A stretch of DNA of 64,000 bases. Source: Candidatus Bathyarchaeota archaeon (GTDB taxonomy: Archaea; Thermoproteota; Bathyarchaeia; TCS64). Position numbers and translations under genes: made by a program. Shown here piece after piece: positions 22,294 through 30,930 of this stretch. Below the pieces are notes generated by a model. It saw only the letters and a list, made by a program, of their open reading frames with translations, was not told where the DNA came from and did not search any database. How positions within the stretch are numbered: position 1 is the stretch's first letter; the number at the start of each line of letters is the position of its first letter. The DNA lies in NCBI GenBank assembly GCA_026394265.1, contig JAPKYO010000012.1:1-64000 (forward strand), in the 5' to 3' direction.

Positions 22294-24158
22294 TTCCTCA
22301 GCTTCTTCATCTGGGGTTCGCAGTCGCTGAGCCCCAGCTTCTTCAGGGTCTCCTTCGTGGGTATGCCCCTGTTGTCCCAGCCGAGGGTCTCGAAGTACTT
22401 CTGAAGCTTCTCGTCGACGATCTTCCTGTCTGTCGTCTTGCCCTTGTATGGGCCGGTGGGCAGCGGCTCGTAGAAGCGTGGCGGGTTGTCGTCGTCCTTC
22501 ACCGGCTCCCACGTGACGTCGGGGCCTCCGAGCAGCATCAGCACCTTCTGCAGGGTGACGATCCTCGGACCCGTGACCTTACGCCAACTTTCGAGGGTTA
22601 TCGGGAAGCCGGTGACGGCCTTTGCGAAGTCGAATACGAGGCTCTGTGGGACGCCGTAGTAGCAGAAGTTGCAGAAGACGGCGGAGTCGGTGAAGACTGC
22701 GCCGCTCATGTCGCTGTAGCCGTCTACGGCGGTGGATGTGTGGTCCCCGCCCTGTACGGAGGCGGCGTAGGCGATGTCGTGCGTGTAGTCCATGTCGCTG
22801 CGTGTGCCGTGTGCGCCTATCTCTATGCCCTTCACGTGCACCGCGTACTTGAGCAGCTCCTCGGGCTTCATTTTCTTCATCTTGGCGATTTTGATGGCGG
22901 CGCGGTAGGTTCCCTCTGCAAGGACGTCGCCTATCCTCTCCCTCTTAGCGATTAGCCAGGCGAGCTTATCAATAGACTCGGCGTCGCCCCAGACGGGTTT
23001 GAAGCCGAAGTCGGCCTCCTTGAGGATGCCTCTCTGGTAGAGTTCCGCGGCGAAGGCCATCGTGTTGGGGCCGTTGATGCCCGAGTGGCCGAGGTTGTCG
23101 ATCAGGGCGCTCATGTGTATGTTGTCGGCTGGGTCGAAAATGCCGAGGTTGGTCCCGCAGTATGCCTCGAGCTCGTAGTCGGGCATGTCGGTTATGTCAC
23201 CCTTCCACCTGCCCGACTTTATGCAGCTTACCTTCATGCAGTTGGTTGTGCAGCCGTAGTCGGCCCACTTCTTCTTTACCCAGAACTTGTTCTCGAACTT
23301 GGGGCCGCCCATGCTCTTCTCGTCGTGCCACTCCTCCTGCCAGTTTCGGACGGGCTCACTGCTGGAGTCGGCGCCAGTCACGTAGCCACCGTAGCCGGTG
23401 CCCCAGCGGCGCATCCTCGTCTGCGTCCAAAGGTGCTCATGCGTCTTCTGGATCAGGAGTCTGACGGACTCGGGGGCGTCCACTGTGGGGATCTTGCCCC
23501 TTCCCTTGGCGACTATGGCCTTGAGGTTCTTGCTGCCCATGAGGGCGCCGTATCCACCGTAGCCGCAGGCGTGACAGAGCTTCGCCATCACCGCTGCGTT
23601 CCTGACGAGGTTCTCCCCAGCGGGGCCGATGTATATGCTGCCGGGCTCCTTCCAGAGGCCGATGAGTGGCTTCTTCTTCGATAGCTCCGCCGTGACCTCC
23701 CTGTTCAGGATCTTGATTGTTTCTTCACCGATCTTTCCCCAGAGGTGCTTCGCGGGCTTGATGACTCCACCCTCGTCGGTGATCTGGATGTAGACGGGCT
23801 CATCCGCCTTGCCCGAGACGATGACGCCGTCGTAGCCTGCCATCTTGATCTCGGAGGCGAACTCGGTCGCGGCTGTTGAGCCGACGACGCCGTTGCTCGT
23901 GGGCGACTTGCCGCTGCACATGATCCGGGCGCCGGGGTAGATCGCTGTCATGGGGCCGGTCAGGGCGAGGAAGACGTTCTCCGGGCTCAGGGCGTCGATG
24001 TCCGCCCACTTCTTCCCTATCCTGTCCCAGAGTATCTTCGTAGCCAAGCCGCGGCCGCCGAAGAACATCTCAAGAGTCTCGTCGTCGAAGGTGACGTCCT
24101 TCACCTTTCCCTTCGTAAGGTCAACGTCTAGGAATTTCCCTGCATATCCACCCGGCAT
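22290..24158 (-). CDS. aldehyde:ferredoxin oxidoreductase family protein, copy A
   Basis: 622 residues. N-terminal PGGYAGKFLDVDLTKGKVKD and FFGGRGLATKILWDR are the first pterin-binding domain; SPTSNGVVGSTAATEFA follows. The cluster ligands are C-x3-C-x4-C (CTTNCMKVSC near 305), not the usual C-x2-C-x3-C. The second pterin segment is GAHGTRSDMDYTHDIAYAASVQGGDHTS near 460, unlike classic AOR; FCNFCYYG near 500 may supply the fourth ligand. This subfamily's substrate is unknown to me. It follows its four-cluster ferredoxin gene by one base. It is a close paralogue of the gene at 24913-26772, sharing long identical blocks. Confidence 0.9.
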   Translation of the reverse strand: MPGGYAGKFLDVDLTKGKVKDVTFDDETLEMFFGGRGLATKILWDRIGKKWADIDALSPENVFLALTGPMTAIYPGARIMCSGKSPTSNGVVGSTAATEFASEIKMAGYDGVIVSGKADEPVYIQITDEGGVIKPAKHLWGKIGEETIKILNREVTAELSKKKPLIGLWKEPGSIYIGPAGENLVRNAAVMAKLCHACGYGGYGALMGSKNLKAIVAKGRGKIPTVDAPESVRLLIQKTHEHLWTQTRMRRWGTGYGGYVTGADSSSEPVRNWQEEWHDEKSMGGPKFENKFWVKKKWADYGCTTNCMKVSCIKSGRWKGDITDMPDYELEAYCGTNLGIFDPADNIHMSALIDNLGHSGINGPNTMAFAAELYQRGILKEADFGFKPVWGDAESIDKLAWLIAKRERIGDVLAEGTYRAAIKIAKMKKMKPEELLKYAVHVKGIEIGAHGTRSDMDYTHDIAYAASVQGGDHTSTAVDGYSDMSGAVFTDSAVFCNFCYYGVPQSLVFDFAKAVTGFPITLESWRKVTGPRIVTLQKVLMLLGGPDVTWEPVKDDDNPPRFYEPLPTGPYKGKTTDRKIVDEKLQKYFETLGWDNRGIPTKETLKKLGLSDCEPQMKKLRN

Positions 24159-24159
24159 A

Positions 24160-24681
24160 TTAGATTACCTCCTCACCCTTCTCGCCGAAGAATAGGACGG
24201 CGAGGTCCTTCGCCGTCTCCATCGGCGGCTTCGCGAAGAGCTTCCTGTTTAAGCTCGGCCCCTCTGGGACGATCATAAGCGCGTTGTAGCCCGCCTCCTT
24301 GCAGACCTTGACGCACTCGGGGTCACCGTTGCATAGGTCGCAGATGGTGGCCTTGTTGTCCCCGGGGTGGAGCATCGGCACGTTCCCCGGACACGCCTTT
24401 ACGCATTTGCCGCAGCTTATGCACTTCCCCCTGTCGACGATGACGGCGCCGGTCCCGGCGTCGGTGCTGAGTGCCTGCACGGGGCATGATGCCACGCATG
24501 GGTAGTCATTGCACTGGGCGCAGAGGTGGGGCACCTCGACGCCGGGGAACGGCATGAAGACGCGGACGCGCGAAGCCTCGGGCCACATCCAGCCCTCGTG
24601 CTTCCAGCTGCACGCTATCTCGCACCGCTTGCAACCACTGCAGGCGGCGTAGTCTCGGGCAATCCAGATAGGCTTACTCAT
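24160..24681 (-). CDS. four-cluster ferredoxin-like electron transfer subunit, copy A
   Basis: 173 residues with sixteen Cys in four [4Fe-4S] motifs: CSGCKRCEIAC near 13, CAQCNDYPCVASCP near 53, CISCGKCVKACPG near 88 and CDLCNGDPECVKVC near 117. The spacing is that of HycB/NrfC/DmsB-type subunits. It lies immediately upstream of AOR copy A and should carry its electrons. ATG start. A 12-base element with inverted repeats lies 75-110 bases upstream. Confidence 0.9.
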   Translation of the reverse strand: MSKPIWIARDYAACSGCKRCEIACSWKHEGWMWPEASRVRVFMPFPGVEVPHLCAQCNDYPCVASCPVQALSTDAGTGAVIVDRGKCISCGKCVKACPGNVPMLHPGDNKATICDLCNGDPECVKVCKEAGYNALMIVPEGPSLNRKLFAKPPMETAKDLAVLFFGEKGEEVI

Positions 24682-24755
24682 TAACTCACCAGAATGCTAG
24701 ATTTTTAGGGAGTTCTTCGAATTAAAGCCTTTGCAGGGGCGTTAATAAGCCGAAA

Positions 24756-24793
24756 TATATGGAAAAACATATCGATTCGTGGAAAACCACGAA
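24756..24793 (-). promoter_or_regulatory. inverted-repeat element upstream of the ferredoxin/AOR pair A
   Basis: ATATG-GAAAAA-CATAT followed by the perfect TTCGTGG-AAAA-CCACGAA. Within it AAAAACATATCG (24763-24774) recurs upstream of the second pair (27348-27359). The 231-base intergenic region 24682-24912 holds no gene. Confidence 0.5.
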
Positions 24794-24912
24794 ATAGGCC
24801 GAAATCACCATCGAATCGAGGTCTTCTCCCCGGAGGAGGCGTCAAATAGCTACTTCACCATCTGAGAAGATCCATCGGGGAAAAGTAAGACGAGGAAAAA
24901 TAGGGGGAGGGA

Positions 24913-26772
24913 CTATACCCTCATCTTCTTCATGTAGGGCTCAAGGTCGGCGAGGTCGAGCCTCTTCAGCGTCTCCTTCTCGGGGATGCCGCGCTCGTCC
25001 CATCCGAGGGTCTCGAAGTAGGCCTGTAGTTTCTGATCGACGAGCTTCTTGTCCGTTGTCTTGCCCTTGTAGGGTCCCTCTGGGAGGGGCTCGTAGAAGC
25101 GTGGCGGGTTGTCGTCGTCCTTGATTGGCTCCCACTTCATGTCGGGGCCACCCAGTAGCAGTAGCGCTTTCTGGAGCGTCACTATCCTTGGACCGGTCTC
25201 CTTCCTCCAGTTCTCGATCGTGATGGGGAAGCCTGTGACGGCCTTGGCGAAGTCGAACTCTAGCTCCCTCGTGGTTCTGCAGAAGTCGCAGAATACGCCG
25301 CAGTCGGCGAAGATGGCGTCGCTCATGTCCGTGTAGCCGTCGCCGATGGTGGATGTGTGGTCTCCGCCCTGTACGCTCCCCGCGTAGCTCGCGTCGTGTA
25401 CGTAGTCCATGTCGCTGCGCGTGCCGTGTGCGCCTATCTCGATGCCCTTCACGTGTACGACGAACTTGAGGAGCTCCTCGGGCTTCAACCCCTTCATCTC
25501 CGCGATCTTGATGGCGGCGCGGTATGTGCCCTCGGCGAGGATGTCGCCTATTCCCTCGCGCTTCGCCATCATCCACGCCAGCTTCGTGAAGGCGTCGGTG
25601 TCCCCCCATTTGAGCTCGAAGCCTATGTCCTTCTTCGTGAGTATCTTCCTCTGGAAGAGCTCGGCGGCGAAGCCCATCGTGTTGGGGCCATTGATACCGC
25701 TGTGGCCGAGGTTGTCGATTAGGGCGCTCATGTGTATGTTGTCGACGGGCTCGAATATGCCTAGGTTGGTGCCACAGTAGGCCTGCAGCTCGTAGTCGGG
25801 GAGGTCTGTTATGTCGCCCTTCCACTTGCCGTTCTTTATGCAGCTGACCTTCATGCAGTTGGTGGTGCAGTTGAAGTCCGCCCATTTCTTCTTGACCCAG
25901 TACTGCTCGAAGCGCGGGCCGGCGTAGCTCTTCTCGTCGTGCCACTCTGTCTGCCAGTTCCTGATGGGCTCGCTGCTCCTGTCTGCGCCTACGGTGTATC
26001 CGAGGTAGCCTGTGCCGTAGCGGCGCATCTCGCTGTTTGCGATGAGCATCTGGTGCGCCTTCTTCCAGAGTAGCTTCGCGGCCTCGGGGGCGTCGGGTGC
26101 GGGCATCTTGCCGCGGCCCTTGGCGACGACCGCCTTGAGCTTCTTCGAGCCCATGAGGGCGCCGTAGCCTCCATAGCCCGCGGCGTGGCAGATCTTAGCC
26201 ATCACGCCGCTGTTGCGCACCATGTTCTCCCCCGCGGGGCCGATGTATATGGAGCCGGGCTCGCGCCAGATGCCGACGTTCGGCTTACGCTTCTTCAGCT
26301 CCTCTCCGACCTCCCTGTTCAGCAGCTTTATCGTCTCCTCGCCGACCTTCCCCCAGAGGTGCTCGGCGGGCCTGATCTCGCCGCCGTCATCGGTCACTAG
26401 GAGGTAGACGGGCTTCTCCGATTTGCCCGTGAAGATGACGCCATCATAGCCCGCGCACTTCAACTCGTGGGCGAACTCGGTCGCGGCCGTGGAGCCTACT
26501 GTGCCCATGCTGACGGGGCTCTTGCCGGAGACGCATATCCTGTCCCCGGGGTAGATGCCCGTCATGGGGCCTGTGAGCACTATGAGTGGGCTCTCGGGGG
26601 CGTAGGGGTCGAGGTTCTCCCACCTCTTGCCGACGCGGTCCCAGAGAATCTTCGCCGCGAGTCCCCTGCCGCCGAAGTACTGCCAGAGCGTCTTGTCGTC
26701 GAAGCTGACCTCCCTTATCCTCTCCTTGGTGAGGTCGACGTCGAGGAACTTGCCAGCGTATCCGCCCGGCAC
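24913..26772 (-). CDS. aldehyde:ferredoxin oxidoreductase family protein, copy B
   Basis: 619 residues from GTG 26772, which directly follows the ferredoxin stop. Same plan as copy A: PGGYAGKFLDVDLTKERIRE, CTTNCMKVSC near 303, and GAHGTRSDMDYVHDASYAGSVQGGDHTS near 458. The later region differs: FCDFCRTTRELEFDF in place of FCNFCYYGVPQSLVFDF. The most similar parts are the pterin sites, the most different the surface of domain 1, as expected for paralogues with different substrates or conditions. Its partner is the ferredoxin-like gene just upstream, in an operon divergent from a DASS transporter. Confidence 0.9.
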   Translation of the reverse strand: MPGGYAGKFLDVDLTKERIREVSFDDKTLWQYFGGRGLAAKILWDRVGKRWENLDPYAPESPLIVLTGPMTGIYPGDRICVSGKSPVSMGTVGSTAATEFAHELKCAGYDGVIFTGKSEKPVYLLVTDDGGEIRPAEHLWGKVGEETIKLLNREVGEELKKRKPNVGIWREPGSIYIGPAGENMVRNSGVMAKICHAAGYGGYGALMGSKKLKAVVAKGRGKMPAPDAPEAAKLLWKKAHQMLIANSEMRRYGTGYLGYTVGADRSSEPIRNWQTEWHDEKSYAGPRFEQYWVKKKWADFNCTTNCMKVSCIKNGKWKGDITDLPDYELQAYCGTNLGIFEPVDNIHMSALIDNLGHSGINGPNTMGFAAELFQRKILTKKDIGFELKWGDTDAFTKLAWMMAKREGIGDILAEGTYRAAIKIAEMKGLKPEELLKFVVHVKGIEIGAHGTRSDMDYVHDASYAGSVQGGDHTSTIGDGYTDMSDAIFADCGVFCDFCRTTRELEFDFAKAVTGFPITIENWRKETGPRIVTLQKALLLLGGPDMKWEPIKDDDNPPRFYEPLPEGPYKGKTTDKKLVDQKLQAYFETLGWDERGIPEKETLKRLDLADLEPYMKKMRV

Positions 26773-27291
26773 CTAGATTACCTCCTCGCCCTTCTCGCCG
26801 AAGAAGTAGACGGCGAGCTCCTTCGCCACCTCGACGGGGTGGCGGCTGAACAGCTTCCTGTTGGGGGTTGGCCCCTCGTCGACGAGCATGAGGGCGTTGT
26901 AGCCGGCCTCCTTGCAGACCTTTACGCACTCGGGGTCGCCGTTGCAGAGGTTGCAGATGGTCGCCTTGTTGTCCCCGGGGTGCATGATCGGGACGTTACC
27001 CGGGCAGGCCTTTATGCAGGCGCCGCAGCTTATGCACTTCTCCCGATCGACGAGCACAGCCTTCGTGTTGGGGTCGGTCGACAGGGCCTGTGTCGGGCAG
27101 CTCCCCACGCAGGGGTAGTCCGTGCACTGTGCGCAGAGGTGGGGCACTTCGAGCCCCGGGAAGGGCATGAAGACCCTGATCCTTGAAGCCTCGGGCCAGA
27201 TCCAGCCCTCGTGCTTAATGCTGCACGCGATCTCGCACCGCTTGCACCCGCTGCATGCGGCGTAGTCGCGGGCTATCCATATGTTCGCCAT
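26773..27291 (-). CDS. four-cluster ferredoxin-like electron transfer subunit, copy B
   Basis: 172 residues from ATG 27291 (the frame is open to 27468 but that part overlaps the divergent promoter and transporter start). Four [4Fe-4S] motifs as in copy A: CSGCKRCEIAC, CAQCTDYPCVGSCP, CISCGACIKACPG and CNLCNGDPECVKVC. Very similar to copy A over its whole length. It should accept electrons from AOR copy B. The stop is directly followed by the AOR start. Confidence 0.9.
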   Translation of the reverse strand: MANIWIARDYAACSGCKRCEIACSIKHEGWIWPEASRIRVFMPFPGLEVPHLCAQCTDYPCVGSCPTQALSTDPNTKAVLVDREKCISCGACIKACPGNVPIMHPGDNKATICNLCNGDPECVKVCKEAGYNALMLVDEGPTPNRKLFSRHPVEVAKELAVYFFGEKGEEVI

Positions 27292-27347
27292 TAAACCACT
27301 GATCTGAGAACTAAGAGCACGTGATAAGAACGCTTCGAAGAGCATCC

Positions 27348-27359
27348 AAAAACATATCG
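27348..27359 (-). promoter_or_regulatory. shared 12-base element upstream of the ferredoxin/AOR pair B
   Basis: AAAAACATATCG, identical to 24763-24774. It is 57 bases before the ferredoxin copy B start and about 57 before the divergent transporter start, so it could act on both. Confidence 0.4.
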
Positions 27360-27415
27360 CGGTTCTCTGCTTGAAACCCCAAGCATTATAGATGGACAAA
27401 GCCTCGTGTAGACCT

Positions 27416-28825
27416 ATGACGACCGGAGACGCGATCAAGTACGCGTTCACCGGCCTCACCTTCCTCATCTTCGTCTTCTTAGCCGCCGTGGGCCGAATCG
27501 AGGCGCAGATCCTCGGAGTCGTCCTCCTCGCCCTCGTCGTCTGGAGCCTCTACCCGAAGAGACACCTCGAGACGAGCATACTGATCATCGCCCTCATAGC
27601 GGTCTTCGAGGCGAGTCTGAACATCCATGAGTTCATCACGGGTCTCTTCAGCACCTATGGGGGGAGTGGTCTCTGGATCATCCTCAGCGGATTCGTGTTG
27701 GCTAAGGGGATGGAGGTCAGTGGTCTCGGTAAGCGTGTTGCCCTAGTCATAGCGACGTCGATGGGGTGTAAGCCGAGGAACATCGTACTCGCCGTGGCTG
27801 TTGCGAGCATGGCCATATCCCCCCTAAGCCCGAGCACGACCGCCAAGGCGTTCATCATACTCCCCATCTGCGTCGGGTTGATCGAGGCCTTCGGGGTGGA
27901 GAAGGGGAGGAGCCGATTCGGTGCAGCCGTGATGCTCATGGCGATGGCTGGCAACAACATCTGCAGCACCGCGTTCCTCACCGCAACCATCCCCAACCCC
28001 ATCTCCGCCGACTACCTCTCCACCTCCCTCGGCCTCGCCCTCGACTGGGGCGGCTGGTTCAAGATGGCCTTCCCCCTGACCCTTGTGCTACTAACCGCCA
28101 GCTACCTCCTCGTCATCTGGATGTTCAAACCAGAGGTGGCGGCCTCCAAGGAGACATACGACAAGGTATGCTCCATACGGGACGGCCTAGGCCCGCTGTC
28201 GAGGAAGGAGAAGATCGTCGCGGTCACATTCGGCGTCTCACTCATACTCTGGATAGCCGAACGCTACATCCCCTTCAACGCCGGCCTCATAAGCCTGGCC
28301 TTGAGCCTTGTGCTCTTCCTCCCCCAGACTCGGGTGATGGAGGTCGGCAGGTTCGGCGGCAGCGTCCCCTGGGGGAGCATCGTGCTCTTCGCGGCGAGCA
28401 TGTTCCTCGCCAAGGCGGTCGGGCGATACAGGGCACTGGACCCGGTGGCCGAGGGCTTGTTCAACGTCCTCGGGCTGAGCCACCTATCCCCCTACATGTT
28501 CGTCGCTGGAGCCGTCCTCGTCGCCATGATGCTGCACGTCATCTTCACGAGCACAACCGTCTACGCGACGGTCATGGTGCCGGTTATGATCGGGTTGACC
28601 CGGATCTCCGGCGTGAACCCCGTCCTCACCGCGCTCCCGACGGCCATCCTCGCCCCCATCGCGGTCATACTCCCCGTGAACACCATACCAAACATAATCT
28701 TCCACACCGAGGGCTGGTTCACCGAGAAGCAGATCATAGTCTACGGTCTCGTGTTGAGCCTAGTCTCTGTCGCCGTCGTGCTCCTCGTGGGCATACCTTA
28801 CTGGCAGCTGATCGGCCTCATCTAG
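27416..28825 (+). CDS. SLC13/DASS-family dicarboxylate or anion transporter
   Basis: 469 residues from ATG 27416; ATG 27392 is an alternative, but a TATA-like CATTATAG overlaps it. About eleven to twelve helices. Each half has the DASS signature: SPLSPSTTAKAFIILP near 138 (SNT-like) and FTSTTVYATVMVPV near 380, the paired Ser/Thr-rich re-entrant loops that bind sodium and a carboxylate. PNPISADYL and LPVNTIPN are further family hallmarks. Substrate may be a dicarboxylate or sulfate. It is divergent from the AOR copy B operon, suggesting that a carboxylate used or made by that AOR is moved. Confidence 0.88.
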   Translation: MTTGDAIKYAFTGLTFLIFVFLAAVGRIEAQILGVVLLALVVWSLYPKRHLETSILIIALIAVFEASLNIHEFITGLFSTYGGSGLWIILSGFVLAKGMEVSGLGKRVALVIATSMGCKPRNIVLAVAVASMAISPLSPSTTAKAFIILPICVGLIEAFGVEKGRSRFGAAVMLMAMAGNNICSTAFLTATIPNPISADYLSTSLGLALDWGGWFKMAFPLTLVLLTASYLLVIWMFKPEVAASKETYDKVCSIRDGLGPLSRKEKIVAVTFGVSLILWIAERYIPFNAGLISLALSLVLFLPQTRVMEVGRFGGSVPWGSIVLFAASMFLAKAVGRYRALDPVAEGLFNVLGLSHLSPYMFVAGAVLVAMMLHVIFTSTTVYATVMVPVMIGLTRISGVNPVLTALPTAILAPIAVILPVNTIPNIIFHTEGWFTEKQIIVYGLVLSLVSVAVVLLVGIPYWQLIGLI

Positions 28826-29731
28826 GCGCGCCCCGGAGCCGGTGACCTCCTTCCTAACCTGCAGCATAAGCCGTGAGAGGAGGCCGAACGTTGTTATCTG
28901 GAAGCCGCCGAGGACGAGGAGGACGGCCGCTATGAAGCTGTAGGGGTTCATGAAGCCGGAGAGGGGGGAGCCGAGCTTCTCAAGGATTAGTATGGCGAAC
29001 CATGTCAGCCCTGTAGCCATCAGGGGCGCCCCGAAAAGTAGGGCGAGCCTGTCCAATCTGGCTGAGAGGAGGTCCTCGAGCTTCGTCTCCACCTTCCGGA
29101 GTAGGGTTTCCCTGCTCCTGCGCATCTCGACGACGTTGACTGGGACCTCTGCTATCCTCATGCCCCGCCTCTCGGCCTCGACGAGCAGTTCGGTTTCGAA
29201 GACCCTGCTCGCCCCCGTGAGTCCCTCCATCAGGCTTGAGACCACGGACTTCCGATACGCCTTGGCGCAGGTGGTGTCCGAGAGTTGGGTCCCGTATAGC
29301 CACTTCACGAGCCTGTGGTATACTATGCTCGTGACTTGTCTGATCAGTGGTCTGTGGTCCTCCCCACGCCTCTTCGATGCTATGACTAGGTCGTATTCCT
29401 CTAGCAGCCTGATGCTCTCCGGGATGAAATCGAGGCCGACGGAGAGGTCGAGTGGGTAGTAGAGTATCTTCTCTCCGTAGGCGGAGTTTATGCCGAGTTT
29501 GAGGGCGTCGCCGAGGCTGGCCTCGGGGAGGGTCAGGCACCTTATCTCGTGGAAACGCTGGCTAAGGGCCTCGGCGACAAGCCACGTGTCGTCGACGCTG
29601 CCGTTCTCGACGAGTATCATCTCGAAGGACTCGCCGACGTTCTTCATGTATCTTCTCAGCGCCACTGCGCTGGACCACATCCTCGCCGCCTCGTTGTGGA
29701 CCGGGACGAGGAGGCTCACGGATGGTCCCAT
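28760..29731 (-). CDS. glycosyltransferase family 2 with C-terminal membrane helices
   Basis: 323 residues. GT-A fold: SLLVPVHNEA near 5-14, LVENGSVDDT near 39-48 (first Asp motif), the ASLGDALKLGINSAYGE stretch and DLSVGLDF. Two helices follow at about 228-250 and 262-290, as in dolichyl-phosphate mannose synthase-like enzymes of archaea. Likely transfers a sugar from a nucleotide donor to a lipid carrier for N-glycosylation or surface glycans. Its 3' end overlaps the transporter gene by 66 bases, tail to tail. Confidence 0.85.
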   Translation of the reverse strand: MGPSVSLLVPVHNEAARMWSSAVALRRYMKNVGESFEMILVENGSVDDTWLVAEALSQRFHEIRCLTLPEASLGDALKLGINSAYGEKILYYPLDLSVGLDFIPESIRLLEEYDLVIASKRRGEDHRPLIRQVTSIVYHRLVKWLYGTQLSDTTCAKAYRKSVVSSLMEGLTGASRVFETELLVEAERRGMRIAEVPVNVVEMRRSRETLLRKVETKLEDLLSARLDRLALLFGAPLMATGLTWFAILILEKLGSPLSGFMNPYSFIAAVLLVLGGFQITTFGLLSRLMLQVRKEVTGSGARLDEADQLPVRYAHEEHDGDRD

Positions 29732-29809
29732 ACCTCACCGCCAAGAAGAATCTATAACCATCAGTAAAATATAAATGTATTATTGCGCTTGAAGGTACGC
29801 TGAGGCGGG

Positions 29810-30922
29810 TTGAGGGTCTGCTTCGTTTCGCCGGAGGCATTCGCTTGGGGCGTGCATGGAGGGTTCGGGTACGTCACGAGGACCCTGGCGCGTGAGCTCG
29901 CGCTCAGGGGCGTGGATGTGAGTGTCGTGACTCCCCGGCGTTCGGGGCAACGTGAGGTTGAGGAGCTGGACGGCTTCACCGTCTACGGGTACCCCCCGCA
30001 TGTGGGTGAGCCGCATGCCCTGCGGGCGCTCCACTCCCGCCTCGACTCCCTCCCATTCTACAGGGGCGCCGACGCCGACATCTATCACAGCCAGGAGGCG
30101 AGCTACAGCACGGTCGCCGCCCAACGCGCCGAGCCGGGGAAGGCGCACGTCATCACCTTCCAGGACCCATACGACGAGGAGGAGTGGAGGCGGATCGGCC
30201 TCGTCGAGCCCAGCTACAAGATGACCTACCCATTCAGGGCTAGGCTCTGGTTCGAGAGGCGGATACTCGCCTACGCCTGCAGCAGGGCGGACGCCCTCTA
30301 CACGCAGGCGCACTTCCTGACACCCCGAGCGAAGAGACTCTACAACCTCAGCGAAGACCCGGTCTTCCTCCCGAACCCCGTCTACGTCCCGAGGCGCAGG
30401 CTGAAAAAATCGCCGACGCCGATGGTCTGCTTCCTCGCGCGCTGGGACCCGCAGAAGAGGGTCGAGATATTCCTCGACTTGGCGAGGAGGTTTCCCGAGG
30501 TCATATTCGTTGCCATGGGGCAGGGGCACGACCCCGTGAGGGACGCCGAGATCAGGAGGCTATACCGCGGGGTCTCAAACCTCCGCCTCACGGGCTTCGT
30601 CGACGAGGAGGAGAAGTCCCGGGTGCTTGAGGAGAGCTGGGCGCTCGTAAACACGAGTGTGAGGGAGGCGCTCCCCGTCTCATTCCTGGAGTCGCTCGCC
30701 CACGAGGCCCCCGTGATAAGCGGTGAGGACCCCGACGGCATAACCTCCACATACGGCTACAGGGTCACCGGCGATGACTACGCCTCGGGCATCGGGTGGC
30801 TGCTGGGCTCGGAGGAGTGGCGCGGGAAGGGCAAGAGGGGGAGGAGACACGTCGAGGATACCTACGAGGTCGGGAAAGTCGTGGATATGCACCTCGACGC
30901 GTACCGGAGGGTGCTCGGGTAG
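29810..30922 (+). CDS. glycosyltransferase family 4 (GT-B fold)
   Basis: 370 residues from TTG 29810, about 35 bases after TAAAATATAAATG. N-terminal MRVCFVSPEAFAWGVHGGFGYVTRTLA is the acceptor domain with the Gly-rich loop; C-terminal domain has FLARWDPQKRVEIFLDLA near 203, LTGFVDEEEKSRVLEESWALVNTSVREALPVSFLESLAHEAPVI, containing the E-x7-E motif. A retaining transferase using an NDP-sugar. It is followed eight bases later by a pyruvyl transferase gene and is divergent from the GT2 gene; all three suggest a small surface-glycan set. Confidence 0.9.
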   Translation: MRVCFVSPEAFAWGVHGGFGYVTRTLARELALRGVDVSVVTPRRSGQREVEELDGFTVYGYPPHVGEPHALRALHSRLDSLPFYRGADADIYHSQEASYSTVAAQRAEPGKAHVITFQDPYDEEEWRRIGLVEPSYKMTYPFRARLWFERRILAYACSRADALYTQAHFLTPRAKRLYNLSEDPVFLPNPVYVPRRRLKKSPTPMVCFLARWDPQKRVEIFLDLARRFPEVIFVAMGQGHDPVRDAEIRRLYRGVSNLRLTGFVDEEEKSRVLEESWALVNTSVREALPVSFLESLAHEAPVISGEDPDGITSTYGYRVTGDDYASGIGWLLGSEEWRGKGKRGRRHVEDTYEVGKVVDMHLDAYRRVLG

Positions 30923-30930
30923 GGCTGAGC

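Noticed and set aside
22290..27291. Benzoyl-CoA reductase BamB/BamC genes
   Set aside because: Order of a ferredoxin and an AOR is similar, but I cannot support the specific BamB assignment from residues alone.
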